Source of the DNA: an uncultured Porphyromonadaceae bacterium | GTDB taxonomy: Bacteria > Bacteroidota > Bacteroidia > Bacteroidales > Muribaculaceae | NCBI GenBank assembly: GCA_947175695.1 | Contig: CAMWNT010000001.1 | Coordinates: 1-64,000 of the forward strand | DNA: 64,000 bases | Direction: 5' to 3' | Part shown: one piece after another, positions 45,896-55,935 of the stretch | Position numbering within the stretch: the first letter of the stretch is position 1 | How the letters are laid out: each line of letters starts with the position of its first letter | Translations under genes and position numbers: made by a program | Notes under the pieces: generated by a model | What the model was told of the DNA's origin: nothing | The model's database searches: none | Seen by the model: only the letters and a program-made list of their open reading frames with translations

Positions 45896-47288
45896 AAGAA
45901 TACCTCGCACCCCCGTGCGCGAACAGGATCCGGAAGTCCGCGCCCGTAATTTTGAAGAAGTTTGCCTCGGCTATGACGCCGGGGAGGCTCGCCGCGAAGC
46001 GTCGCGATGCCTGAATTGCAAGATAGCCCGATGCCAGCAGCATTGTCCGGTGCATGTCGACATCCCCGGCTTCATCAGCCGCCTCGCCGCAGGCGATGAG
46101 GCGGGAGCCGCCGAAGTGATCGCCCGCGACAGCAGCCTCCCCTCTGTGTGCGGTCGCGTTTGCCCTCAGGAGTCGCAATGCGAGGGAGCCTGCGTGCTCG
46201 GCATTAAGTCGGAGCCTGTCGGCATCGGCAAACTGGAGCGCTATGTCGGCGACTGGAGCATCGCCCACGCCGATGAACGCCAAGTGGAGATCCCGGCCCC
46301 CAACGGAAGGAAGGTGGCTATCGTCGGAAGCGGACCCGCCGGCCTGGCATGCGCCTCTGATCTCGCCCGCCTCGGATATGAGGTCACAGTGTTTGAAGCG
46401 CTCCATAAGATCGGCGGTGTGCTCGTCTATGGCATCCCGGAGTTCAGATTGCCGAAGGATCGTATCGTGGCTCGAGAGGTGGAAGCCGTCAAGCGGCTGG
46501 GCGTGAAATTTATGACCGATGTGGTCATCGGACGCACAATGACGGTCGACGATCTGCTCGACCGAATGGGATTCGACGCCGTGTTTGTCGGTTCGGGAGC
46601 CGGACTCCCCCGCTTTATGGGAATCGAAGGAGAAAACCTCAACGGCGTTTTCTCAGCCAATGAGTTTCTGACCCGCGCCAATCTGATGCATGCATATGAC
46701 GAAGCCTATGACACTCCGGTCTATGCCGGCAGCCGCGCCGTCATCGTCGGCGGCGGCAATGTGGCCATGGACGCTGTGCGCACGGCCCGGCGCCTCGGCG
46801 CGGAAGCGGTCATCGTCTATCGCCGTTCGGAAGCGGAATTGCCCGCTCGCGTCGAGGAGGTGCATCATGCCCGCGAGGAGGGCATCGTCTTCCGGATGCT
46901 GACCAACCCTGTGCGCATTCTCGCCGACGAGCAGGGATGGGTCAAAGGTATCGAATGCGTCGAGATGGAACTCGGCGAGCCCGATGAGTCGGGACGCCGC
47001 AGTCCGGTGGTCAAGGAGGGAAGCAATTTCACAATTGACTGCGATGTGGTCATTATGGCCCTCGGCACAAGCCCCAACCCGCTGATCCGCGACACAACAT
47101 CCGGACTCGACACCAATCGCCGCGGCTGCATCGTGGCCGACGACAACGGCGCGACCTCACGCCCGGGTGTCTTTGCCGGCGGCGACGCCGTCACCGGCGC
47201 CGCCACAGTCATCCTCGCCATGGGTGCAGGCCGAAAAGCCGCCCGCGCTATCCACGATTACATCAGCGCAGGCTCTCAAGACAACTGA
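45888..47288 (+). CDS. NfnB / GltA-type NADPH-dependent flavoprotein subunit
   Basis: The 466-residue protein resembles the glutamate synthase small subunit. It starts at the ATG at 45888 (MAERIPRTPVREQ), overlapping the nfnA stop; an in-frame start at 45768 lies inside nfnA and is unlikely. N-terminal Cys motifs (CLNCKIARCQQHCP and CGRVCPQESQCEGAC) bind two [4Fe-4S] clusters. The FAD motif is VAIVGSGPAGLACASDL and the NADPH motif VIVGGGNVAMDAVRTA. No glutamate synthase large subunit is adjacent, and pairing with nfnA argues for the Nfn complex. Confidence 0.92.
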   Translation: MAERIPRTPVREQDPEVRARNFEEVCLGYDAGEARREASRCLNCKIARCQQHCPVHVDIPGFISRLAAGDEAGAAEVIARDSSLPSVCGRVCPQESQCEGACVLGIKSEPVGIGKLERYVGDWSIAHADERQVEIPAPNGRKVAIVGSGPAGLACASDLARLGYEVTVFEALHKIGGVLVYGIPEFRLPKDRIVAREVEAVKRLGVKFMTDVVIGRTMTVDDLLDRMGFDAVFVGSGAGLPRFMGIEGENLNGVFSANEFLTRANLMHAYDEAYDTPVYAGSRAVIVGGGNVAMDAVRTARRLGAEAVIVYRRSEAELPARVEEVHHAREEGIVFRMLTNPVRILADEQGWVKGIECVEMELGEPDESGRRSPVVKEGSNFTIDCDVVIMALGTSPNPLIRDTTSGLDTNRRGCIVADDNGATSRPGVFAGGDAVTGAATVILAMGAGRKAARAIHDYISAGSQDN

Positions 47289-47343
47289 CAGACTCCGCTG
47301 TCAACGACAATAACTATTTTCAATATCCAATATTCCGAAAGAA

Positions 47344-47952
47344 GTGAACGCTACCGAAGCCTACTCTATATTTGAACGCAGTGTGAGAGATTATCATGTG
47401 GCCGATAATGTCGACCATCCGATTGCAAATCCCTATCCCGAGGGGAGCATCGAAGCCACGTTGTATGCAAAAAACTGGGTCGATGCCGTGCAGTGGCATC
47501 TGGAAGACATCATCCGCGATCCGGAGATCGATCCTGTAGCCGCTCTCGCCCTCAAACGCAGAATCGACCGATCAAATCAGGTGCGCACCGACATGGTCGA
47601 GCAACTCGATTCCTATCTCCGGGATGTGCAATATGCCGACGTCACTCCCCTCCCCGACGCCGCCATCAACACCGAATCTCCCGCATGGGCCCTCGACCGA
47701 CTCTCGATCCTCGCTCTCAAGATCTGGCATATGACAGAAGAGACCGAACGACCCGACGCAGCCGACGACCATATCGCGCGATGCCGCGCCAAACTGGATG
47801 TACTCCTCGAACAGCGCACTGACCTCACCTCGGCCATCGATTCATTGCTCGATGATATCGCCCACGGCCGAAAATACATGAAGGTCTATCGACAGATGAA
47901 AATGTATAACGATCCGGCCACCAATCCGGTGCTTTATGGCAAAAAAGACTGA
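47344..47952 (+). CDS. DUF4254 protein
   Basis: A 202-residue DUF4254 protein of unknown function. The start is the GTG at 47344, ten bases past a GAAAGAAG purine run. The sequence is predicted all-helical, with LYAKNWVDAVQWHLEDIIRD near residue 45 and a polar C-terminus. It overlaps the GT9 gene by 17 bases, and this pairing with a family 9 glycosyltransferase recurs in Bacteroidetes, so a role in cell-surface glycan assembly is likely by context only. Confidence 0.82.
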   Translation: MNATEAYSIFERSVRDYHVADNVDHPIANPYPEGSIEATLYAKNWVDAVQWHLEDIIRDPEIDPVAALALKRRIDRSNQVRTDMVEQLDSYLRDVQYADVTPLPDAAINTESPAWALDRLSILALKIWHMTEETERPDAADDHIARCRAKLDVLLEQRTDLTSAIDSLLDDIAHGRKYMKVYRQMKMYNDPATNPVLYGKKD

Positions 47953-49060
47953 TCACATATTGTCTGACATTGTCCCTGCTCCGGCCCGGGGCAGGGACAT
48001 CCTTGTCAGCAGGTTTTCGGCTCTGGGAGATGTGGCCATGACCCTTCCCCCGCTCTACGACGCATGCCTGTCGAATCCCGACCGGCGCTTCATCATGCTG
48101 ACGCGGCAGCATCCGGCCTCTATATTCATCAATCCGCCGGTGAATCTGGTGATCCACCCGATCGACACGGCCGATTATCCCGGCCTCGCCGGAATGCGAC
48201 GGCTATATCGCGAATTGCGCGATAAATACGACATCGGCGCATATGCCGACCTCCACGACGTGTTGCGCACTCAAATGCTGCGGCTGTTTTTCCGGCTCGG
48301 CGGCGTGAAAGTGACAAAGGTCGACAAAGGACGACTCGACCGCTATCGGCTGACCCGCTCATCCAATAAGCATCTTGTCGAACTGACCCCAATGGGCCAA
48401 CGGTATGCGGCGACTCTGGCCGCAGCCGGCGCACGTGGACAAGGCCGTTTTAAATCGGTGTTCCCTACTCTTCCCGATCCGGAGATTTTCGCCAATGCCA
48501 TCCTCCCGCGCCGCGACGGAGAGAAATGGATCGCCATCGCTCCCTTCGCCCGACATCCGGGAAAGGTCTACCCCGAAAAATATATGGTGTTGGCTCTCGC
48601 CCATATGATGAATAAAATCTATGGCTGCCGACTGATCCTGTTCGGATTCGGCCCCGAGGAAGAAGCCACCATCGAAAAATGGCGCGATATCCTCAGCTCC
48701 GAATTTCCTTTCAAGCCGGAAAGCATCGTCAACATGGCCTCGGCGAGAATCGGACTCCCTGCCGAAATGGCTCTGATCGCACACTGCGACGTGATGCTTT
48801 CGATGGATTCGGCCAATATGCATCTCGCCACTTTGGTCGGCACCCGGGTCGTCAGCATCTGGGGCGCTACCCACCCCTACTGCGGATTCCGGCCGGCCGC
48901 CCTCAGAGATTCCGACATCATCCAGCTCGACATGACATGCCGGCCTTGCTCGGTGTTTGGCAATCGCCCCTGCATGCAGGGCGACTATTATTGCCTGAAA
49001 GGAATATCTTCTGAAAGAGTAGCCGAAGTCGTACGCGACGCCTGCAATGACGACGCCTGA
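47936..49060 (+). CDS. Family 9 glycosyltransferase (heptosyltransferase-like)
   Basis: The 374-residue protein has a GT-B fold like ADP-heptose:LPS heptosyltransferases. The N-terminal RFSALGDVAMTLPPLY is the typical opening; the C-terminal part has CDVMLSMDSANMHLATLVGT and VSIWGATHPYCGF, the nucleotide-sugar binding region. A Cys-rich segment (MTCRPCSVFGNRPCMQGDYYC) is a normal family tail. It probably adds a sugar to lipid A core or another envelope glycan at the inner membrane. It follows the DUF4254 gene with a 17-base overlap. Confidence 0.9.
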   Translation: MAKKTDHILSDIVPAPARGRDILVSRFSALGDVAMTLPPLYDACLSNPDRRFIMLTRQHPASIFINPPVNLVIHPIDTADYPGLAGMRRLYRELRDKYDIGAYADLHDVLRTQMLRLFFRLGGVKVTKVDKGRLDRYRLTRSSNKHLVELTPMGQRYAATLAAAGARGQGRFKSVFPTLPDPEIFANAILPRRDGEKWIAIAPFARHPGKVYPEKYMVLALAHMMNKIYGCRLILFGFGPEEEATIEKWRDILSSEFPFKPESIVNMASARIGLPAEMALIAHCDVMLSMDSANMHLATLVGTRVVSIWGATHPYCGFRPAALRDSDIIQLDMTCRPCSVFGNRPCMQGDYYCLKGISSERVAEVVRDACNDDA

Positions 49061-49166
49061 CTCCCGCCGATGCGCAATATTTTAAAATTCAACCGTTTTT
49101 TAAGAAACTGCTGAAAACCGGGCAATTTCACCCGTTTATGACAGTTCTTTACCAAATCCGGAAAAA

Positions 49167-52091
49167 TTGAGACATATATATATTCCAGCCATATTGCTGG
49201 CGGCTTCATTATCAGCTTCGGCCTTTCCTCCGGCCGATCCCGCAGTCGCGGTCGACGCCGCGCCGCGTGCCGTCGCTTCCTCGACTCTCGGCAGTCGGCT
49301 CCGCCTGGCCGCCGAACTTTATGACAAAGGAAATTATCGAGCTACAGTCGACGAACTCCGCGCTGTGGCCACAGCTTCCGAGCTTCCTCTTCCCCCCGAA
49401 GAGATGCAGGATTTTCTATTCCTTCTCGGAAGCGCCTGCTTCAAGGCTGATCTCCCCGAGGGATGCGAGATACTTGAAGAGTATATCACCCGATATCCCG
49501 CCTCCAAAGACGCGACCGATGCTCGACTAATCACAGCCGACTTCCATTTCTTCGCTCATGAATGGAGCGACGCGCTGGAGATCTATAAAGCTATCGATCT
49601 GACTGTGCTCGATGCCGACAGCCGCGATCTCTACACGTTCCGCGAAGCCCTCTGCATGATCAAATGCGGATTCTATGAGGAAGCCCTCCCGCTGCTTGAC
49701 TCGATATCGAAGTCGGGCGATTGCGCTCTGCAGGCACGCTTCTATAAAGCTTATATATATTATGTGGAGGGCGCCGATTCAAAGGCCCTCGACCTCTTCT
49801 CCGAGCTGAATCGGGTGATCTCCCCGGCCGACCGCCGACAAGGAATGGATCCGGATTATTACATCGCCCAGATCTATTTCCGAAAAGGGGAATGGAAAAA
49901 GGCCGCTTCCATGGCCGCCTCTCTCCTCGAGGCCGACACAGCGCCCGAACTCGCTCTGCCGACTCTCCGAATCCTCGGCATGAGCCGATATGAAATGAAG
50001 GATTATTCCCGCGCACGCAAGGATTTGCAAAAATATGTGGATCAGGCCGGCGACGACGCTTCCCACGACGCACTCTATGCTCTTGGTGTTTGCCTCTACG
50101 ACAATTCCGATCTGCAGAAAGCCCGCGCTTGCTTCGAGCGTATTGTGGCCGACACCGACGCCATCGGCCAGGGCGCGTCGCTATATCTCGGACAGATATT
50201 CGCCGCCGAACATGATCCCTCGGCCGCCGCTATCAATTTCGAGCGCGCCTATCGCATGAACTACGACAACCGCGTCGCCGAAAAGGCTCTCTATAACTAT
50301 GTCGCGGCCAGAGCCGGCGGGGGAAATATCCCCTTTGACTCGAATGTCGGCATGCTGGAGGAATTTATCCGCAATTATCCGGATTCGGAATATGCTCCGG
50401 TCATCGAACGCCATCTTTCGACTCTTTATTTCAACAACGGCGACTACGACAACGCCCTGCGTGTCGCCGAACGTATACGCCGTCCGTCGGACGACGACAA
50501 TCGTCGGCTGCAGTCGATCCTCTACGCCGGAGGCACATCGCAGCTTTCAGCCGGAAATCCGGCCAAGGCCTCGCGGCTGTTGCGCCGCTGCGTCGACATC
50601 TCCGGCGCCGATCAGGGAGTGAGAACCCAGGCAATGATTTGGCTCGGCGACGCTCTCTATGATCTCGGCGAATATGCTGAAGCCGAAAAATATCTCGCGC
50701 AGGCCGACCGCTCGGGACGCGCGGCCGAAAACGCGGCTCACACTAAGTATTCGCTGGGCTATGCCCGACTGATGCAGAATAAGTTCCGCGATGCTTCAAC
50801 TGCGTTTTCCTCGTTGCTCGGATCTTCGGTCAATCTACCCTCCGACATGAAGCGCGACGCGCTCCTTCGCATTGCCGACTGCAAATATTATGCCGGTGAT
50901 TACGCCGGGGCGAAACAGGATTTCGCCTCTCTCCGCTCGGAGGGTCAAGGGGCTGATTACGCCACCTACCGCTATGCCCAGATTCTCGGAATCGAAGGCA
51001 ATCTATCGGGCAAGATCAATGAGCTCAAGCGATTCGAAAGCATCTATGCCGATTCGCGATGGCTCCCCAACGCTCTGACCGAACTTGCCGACACATACGT
51101 GGCCGACAACCGCAACGCCGAAGCCGCCGCAGCCTACGGTCGGATGCTCGACCTCTACCCCGTCGATCCCGCCGCGCCTCGCGCACGCCTCGGTATGGGC
51201 GCGGCGCTGACCGCCTCGGGCGATGCCGATGGCGGTGCCGAAGCCTATCGCGAAGTGATGCGCCGTTGGCCATCGTCGGAGCAGGCCCGGATCGCCGACC
51301 GCGAACTGCGCGATTATTATGCCGACCGCCATCGTCTCGGTGAATACGCCGATTTCCTTTCTACAATACCCGGGTTCTCCGTCGATGCCTCCGAACTCGA
51401 TTCTCTCGCCTATAATGTGGCGGAGCGCGAGTATCTCGACAACCCGTCGTCGATCGCCCCGCTTAAAGGATATCTCGACGATTATCCCGACGGCCTCCAC
51501 AGCCCGGAGGCGTGGTCGATGATCGCTCGCCATTATTATGACGCCAATGACTCGCGCAACGCATTGGCCGCTTATCGTGAGCTCGAAAAACGTGGCGGCG
51601 CAGAATATTCCACCGAAGCCTATATCGGAATCATGCGCACCGCCGACAACTCGGGCGTGCGCACCGACTATGCCCGACGCCTGCGCGACTCCGGCGGAGC
51701 ACCGGCAGATGCCGTCGAGGAGGCCGATTTCTATCTCGCGGAAGCCGATCTGCACGAGGGTAACGCCTCTCGCCGAAAAGCGGCCGAAAAGAAGTTGCGC
51801 GAGCTCGCAGCCAATCCTTGGTCGGAATTCGGAGCGCGAAGCGCCGTCGCTCTCGGAGAATGGCTGCTCGAATCAGACCGACCACAAGAGGCTCTCGATT
51901 TCATAAAAGAATTCACCGAATCCGGCACCGGACAGACCTATTGGCTCGCTCGCGGATTTATCGTCCAGGCCGACGCCTATACAGCTCTCGGACAAGAAGC
52001 CACAGCCAGAGAATATCTCCGCAGTCTGCGCCGCAATTATCCGGGTGATGAACCCGACATCACCCGCGAGATCGACAATCGACTCAAATAA
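49167..52091 (+). CDS. Large periplasmic TPR protein
   Basis: The 974-residue protein has a signal peptide (about 1-19: LRHIYIPAILLAASLSASA) and then almost continuous tetratricopeptide-like helices to the end, for example YDKGNYRATVDEL and YDNALRVAERIR. The start is a TTG at 49167, as no in-frame ATG precedes the signal peptide; it overlaps the TGA of an 11-codon frame (ATG at 49138) by TTGA. TPR solenoids in the periplasm act as scaffolds. The downstream barrel gene 34 bases later suggests a joint envelope role (inference). Confidence 0.85.
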   Translation: MRHIYIPAILLAASLSASAFPPADPAVAVDAAPRAVASSTLGSRLRLAAELYDKGNYRATVDELRAVATASELPLPPEEMQDFLFLLGSACFKADLPEGCEILEEYITRYPASKDATDARLITADFHFFAHEWSDALEIYKAIDLTVLDADSRDLYTFREALCMIKCGFYEEALPLLDSISKSGDCALQARFYKAYIYYVEGADSKALDLFSELNRVISPADRRQGMDPDYYIAQIYFRKGEWKKAASMAASLLEADTAPELALPTLRILGMSRYEMKDYSRARKDLQKYVDQAGDDASHDALYALGVCLYDNSDLQKARACFERIVADTDAIGQGASLYLGQIFAAEHDPSAAAINFERAYRMNYDNRVAEKALYNYVAARAGGGNIPFDSNVGMLEEFIRNYPDSEYAPVIERHLSTLYFNNGDYDNALRVAERIRRPSDDDNRRLQSILYAGGTSQLSAGNPAKASRLLRRCVDISGADQGVRTQAMIWLGDALYDLGEYAEAEKYLAQADRSGRAAENAAHTKYSLGYARLMQNKFRDASTAFSSLLGSSVNLPSDMKRDALLRIADCKYYAGDYAGAKQDFASLRSEGQGADYATYRYAQILGIEGNLSGKINELKRFESIYADSRWLPNALTELADTYVADNRNAEAAAAYGRMLDLYPVDPAAPRARLGMGAALTASGDADGGAEAYREVMRRWPSSEQARIADRELRDYYADRHRLGEYADFLSTIPGFSVDASELDSLAYNVAEREYLDNPSSIAPLKGYLDDYPDGLHSPEAWSMIARHYYDANDSRNALAAYRELEKRGGAEYSTEAYIGIMRTADNSGVRTDYARRLRDSGGAPADAVEEADFYLAEADLHEGNASRRKAAEKKLRELAANPWSEFGARSAVALGEWLLESDRPQEALDFIKEFTESGTGQTYWLARGFIVQADAYTALGQEATAREYLRSLRRNYPGDEPDITREIDNRLK

Positions 52092-52124
52092 TCACCTCTC
52101 TTCTCCCTATTCTTCTATCCGCAT

Positions 52125-54062
52125 ATGTCAATCATTCCAGTCAATACGATATATCTCCCCAAGAGAATCGCCGCTTCCATGGCGGCGGTCGCCGCCATTC
52201 TCACCCCTTCCATCGCCGATGCCCAGCTTAAGGAGTCGCTGGAAGTAGAGGGCACTTATAATAAGGAGATACTCTATCCCGACAAACTCTCCCGACTCCC
52301 GGAACGCCGACGATTGTCGACCCTCGAAAGTGACGTGCCTTACGAACTTTCCGGCACTGAAGCCAATTTCTATCCCTCCGGGGTCGCCATCCCGGCGACT
52401 GCATATGGCGCGAACCGCACCGACATTCCCCCGCGCGGTTATCTCGACCTGCGGCTCGGAAGCTGGCTCAACGCTTCGCTTCAAGCCGGATATGAGGCAA
52501 TCTCTTCCGAACAACGCACCCTCGGAATTTGGCTGCGCCATAACTCCACCTCACTATGGAATCCGGCCACAGCCGACAAAGCATGGTCGCCCGCTCCGAT
52601 GCCCGATGATTATCCCGGCTTCAAACGCTTCAGCTATCAGGAAGCTATCGGTGCCCGTTTCTCGGAAAACTTCACCGGCATAGGGCGCCTCGAAGCCGGA
52701 GTGAGATATCGACTCGGATGGTTCAATTATTACAGCGCCATCCCGACCCTCCGGCCTGACGGCGATTGGACAAAAATGCCCACCCAGACACTCAACGACG
52801 CATCGTTCAATGTCGGATTCATTTCACGCCGCGATCTGTCGTCAGTCAATCTCTGGAATGCCAATCTCGCTTTCCGACACGTCGCTTTCCGCACCGCCAC
52901 TCGCGAGTCATCGCTGCGCCTTGACGGAGCCTACACGCGCCGACTCGCCGAAGGATCCGATCTCGGAGCCGACGCATCGCTGCAATGCCTCTTCTATTCT
53001 GCCGCCGATGATGCGAAAGCCGTCGACAATTACGGCAATTTACGTCTATCACCCTTCTATCGCTGGCGAAGCGGAATGGTCACTCTCCGCGCCGGAGCCA
53101 ACCTCGACTTTACATTCAACGCCGATGCCACCACTCCCGACGAGCATTACGCCCTGTTTCACGTGTCGCCCGATGTCAGATTCGATATCTACGGCAACCG
53201 GGCCACAGGATGGATCCATGTCACAGGCGGCCAGGAACTTCATACCCTCGCGTCGGCGGTAGATGCCAATCTCTATTGCCTGCCTGAGTTGCAGTCAACC
53301 ACCCCGGTGTTCTCTCCCCTCGACGCCAGAATAGGCACATCGCTCAAGCCCTTCGGAGGCTTCAACGCCGAAGTGGAGCTGCAGTATAAAATCACTCGCA
53401 ATGTGGCCGGCGACGGATGGAGCTTGCTCCTGCTCCGCAGCAATCCCCTCTACGGCAATATTCCGCTTCCCGAACTTCGCGACCCTGCGACAGACGTTGC
53501 GACCTATGGACTCGGACGCGAACGCTATAATATATCCGGCCTCTCGGCGGCCGTCAGACTCGCCTACACCCCGGCTTATTGGCTCGATATCAAGGCCGAC
53601 GGATCATATACGCCGCAGAATGCCACAACGGGTGTCTACAACGGCCCCGACCGACCGCGATGGATACTTGACGCCGGATTTACCGTGCGCCCGATCAAGT
53701 CGCTCGCCATCGGAGTCGGCTATGAATATCGCGGCGTCCGCCGCATATGGTCGCCGATGATTGCCGCCGACACATCCACAAGAGCCGGAGGCATATCGCA
53801 GGGTTCGGGATCGGGCATATCCGGAGGCGGCAACACCGGAGCCGCGGCATCCTCGCCGAAGGCCGACCCCGCGTCACTCCGCCTGCCCGACATCACATGT
53901 CTCAACGCCGACATCGAATGGCAACTTCCCGAAATGAAGGGCGTCAAGAATGTCATACTGGGCGTGCACGCCCGCAATATCCTGGGCCACAACGAGATCA
54001 TTCTTCCGGGATTGCCCTCTGAGGGCATGACTCTCAGCGGCTCGCTCCAGATTCTCTTCTGA
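52125..54062 (+). CDS. Outer-membrane beta-barrel protein, TonB-receptor-like without plug
   Basis: The 645-residue protein has an N-terminal signal sequence (about 1-33, ending PSIADA) and many amphipathic strands, ending in GSLQILF with the terminal Phe typical of barrels. It resembles the barrel part of TonB-dependent receptors but shows no plug signature. A Gly/Ser-rich loop (GISQGSGSGISGGGNTG) lies near residue 565. It is 34 bases after the TPR gene and likely co-transcribed. Substrate and partner are unknown; by context it and the TPR protein may form an outer-membrane complex. Confidence 0.78.
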   Translation: MSIIPVNTIYLPKRIAASMAAVAAILTPSIADAQLKESLEVEGTYNKEILYPDKLSRLPERRRLSTLESDVPYELSGTEANFYPSGVAIPATAYGANRTDIPPRGYLDLRLGSWLNASLQAGYEAISSEQRTLGIWLRHNSTSLWNPATADKAWSPAPMPDDYPGFKRFSYQEAIGARFSENFTGIGRLEAGVRYRLGWFNYYSAIPTLRPDGDWTKMPTQTLNDASFNVGFISRRDLSSVNLWNANLAFRHVAFRTATRESSLRLDGAYTRRLAEGSDLGADASLQCLFYSAADDAKAVDNYGNLRLSPFYRWRSGMVTLRAGANLDFTFNADATTPDEHYALFHVSPDVRFDIYGNRATGWIHVTGGQELHTLASAVDANLYCLPELQSTTPVFSPLDARIGTSLKPFGGFNAEVELQYKITRNVAGDGWSLLLLRSNPLYGNIPLPELRDPATDVATYGLGRERYNISGLSAAVRLAYTPAYWLDIKADGSYTPQNATTGVYNGPDRPRWILDAGFTVRPIKSLAIGVGYEYRGVRRIWSPMIAADTSTRAGGISQGSGSGISGGGNTGAAASSPKADPASLRLPDITCLNADIEWQLPEMKGVKNVILGVHARNILGHNEIILPGLPSEGMTLSGSLQILF

Positions 54063-54120
54063 TGCCGAGCCGATTCGGATATGTAAAACATACTGACCCT
54101 CAATCGCGTTTTAATATATA

Positions 54121-54146
54121 GGCGCTATGACTCTCGTCATAGCGCC
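54121..54146. terminator. Perfect hairpin after the barrel gene
   Basis: GGCGCTATGA pairs with TCATAGCGCC around CTCTCG. No T-run follows on the plus strand, so terminator function is uncertain; it lies 30 bases before the next ORF. Confidence 0.45.
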
Positions 54147-54175
54147 CACTTTGCAAAACAAAAACAGCAACGATT

Positions 54176-54691
54176 ATGACACTATCATATAGCAATGAAG
54201 ACGATCGCGCCTACGGACTCGCCGGAATGGCAATCTCCCTGGCCGGACTCGACGCCCTCGACAGCATCGTCGACATCTCGCTTGATGCCGACGGCCCGAT
54301 GGTGAATTTCTCTCAGCAGTATTATTACTCTCTTTCGCCGGCTGTATCCCCGAAGTCGGTATGGGAGAATCTTATACGCAATTTCCATATCACGGCTTCA
54401 ATGGTGGTCGGCAATGTGCTCGCCCGCTCTATGGTCAGACTCCACGAAGACCTCCCCGCCGAGGTCGAACGTGAAATCTATTCCGAGATCGCTGCCGAGG
54501 GGGCCGATTCGTGCGGTCTTGAAAAGGATGAGACGGAGGTGCTCTATCGCCGCATCATGAGCCAACACCGGCGCATATTCGGCAACCCCCGCCTTCATCC
54601 GGCCATCACCGAGCTGGCGCGCATAATCTCTCGCCGGCGCACCCTCTCGGGGCTGGAGCTTCGCGAGGAGCTCGCCTATCTCCAACTCTGA
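54176..54691 (+). CDS. Hypothetical protein upstream of ruvB
   Basis: A 171-residue protein with no recognised family. It is mostly helical by composition, with a hydrophobic N-terminal third (AGMAISLAGLDALDS) and a charged C-terminal half (RRTLSGLELREELAYLQL). No signal peptide or Cys motif was seen. The ATG at 54176 follows the hairpin at 54121-54146. It lies on the same strand as ruvB, with a 134-base gap. Coding character (codon pattern, length) supports a real gene. Confidence 0.7.
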   Translation: MTLSYSNEDDRAYGLAGMAISLAGLDALDSIVDISLDADGPMVNFSQQYYYSLSPAVSPKSVWENLIRNFHITASMVVGNVLARSMVRLHEDLPAEVEREIYSEIAAEGADSCGLEKDETEVLYRRIMSQHRRIFGNPRLHPAITELARIISRRRTLSGLELREELAYLQL

Positions 54692-54825
54692 TCTCATTGC
54701 CATTTGCTACCCCGGGCCTCGCAGCCTGAAGCAGCGCATTCTGAAACGGCTGAAATTCAACACAGTCTGATAAAACTGTTGATTGACCCACCCCCGCTTC
54801 ACGATCTCATAATTAAACTATCCTG

Positions 54826-55869
54826 ATGTCTGATAATTTCAATATCCACGACCAGCAATATCCCGATGCCGACAGCCGGGGAGGCGATATAGAAAAAGCC
54901 TTGCGTCCTCTCGAATTCGACGATTTTGCAGGTCAGGAAAAGATTATATCCAATCTGCGCATCTTCGTGCAGGCCGCGCGCCTGCGCGGCGAAGCGCTCG
55001 ACCATACACTCCTGCATGGCCCCCCCGGACTCGGAAAGACCACCCTTTCGAATATAGTGGCCAACGAACTCGGCGTCGGGTTTAAGGTGACGTCGGGGCC
55101 GGTGCTCGACAAGCCTGGCGATCTCGCCGGCATTCTTATGAGTCTCGAGCCCCACGATGTGCTATTTATCGATGAGATTCATCGTCTTCATCCGATTGTC
55201 GAAGAATATCTCTATTCGGCGATGGAAGACTATCGAATCGATATCCTTCTCGATAAGGGCCCGGGAGCGAAGAGCGTGCAGCTGACTCTCTCCCCTTTCA
55301 CTCTGATCGGCGCCACCACTCGCAGCGGCCTGCTTACGTCGCCACTCCGCGCGCGCTTCGGAATCAATTGTCATCTTGAATATTACGATCATGAGGTGCT
55401 TCGCGGAATCGTGATTCGTTCGGCCCGGCTGCTGAAGGCGGGCATCGATGAGGACGCCGCTCTCGAAATCGCTCTCCGAAGTCGCGGCACACCGCGTATC
55501 GCCAACGCACTGCTCCGACGTGTGCGCGATTTCGCAATGGTGATGGGCGACGGCCGCATCACCCTCTCGATAGCCCGCACAGCCCTCGAGGCACTCAATA
55601 TCGACCGCTACGGACTCGATGAAATCGACAATAAGATTCTCCTTACAATCATCGATAAATTTCGCGGCGGACCGGTCGGACTGTCGACGATCGCCACGGC
55701 GCTTGGTGAGGATGCCGGCACAATCGAGGAGGTGTATGAGCCATATCTGATCAAAGAGGGATTCATCAAGCGCACCCCCCGCGGACGCGAAGTGACCCCG
55801 ATGGCCTATGCCCATCTCGGACGCACCCCGCTCTCTTCTCCCGACTCCCTCTTCGGCGACAGCATTTGA
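54826..55869 (+). CDS. ruvB: Holliday junction branch-migration ATPase RuvB
   Basis: RuvB drives branch migration with RuvA. The 347-residue protein has Walker [10 protein letters not shown], Walker B LFIDEIHR, the sensor GATTRSG and the C-terminal winged-helix domain with [15 protein letters not shown]. The length is typical. The next gene (flippase fusion) starts 66 bases later. Neither ruvA nor ruvC is in the window. Confidence 0.98.
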   Translation: MSDNFNIHDQQYPDADSRGGDIEKALRPLEFDDFAGQEKIISNLRIFVQAARLRGEALDHTLLHGPPGLGKTTLSNIVANELGVGFKVTSGPVLDKPGDLAGILMSLEPHDVLFIDEIHRLHPIVEEYLYSAMEDYRIDILLDKGPGAKSVQLTLSPFTLIGATTRSGLLTSPLRARFGINCHLEYYDHEVLRGIVIRSARLLKAGIDEDAALEIALRSRGTPRIANALLRRVRDFAMVMGDGRITLSIARTALEALNIDRYGLDEIDNKILLTIIDKFRGGPVGLSTIATALGEDAGTIEEVYEPYLIKEGFIKRTPRGREVTPMAYAHLGRTPLSSPDSLFGDSI

Positions 55870-55935
55870 TCTGACTTATAAACGGTTTAAATTCAAACAC
55901 TCTCTTAAACCGTTTCTTAATATAAATTCCACTAT

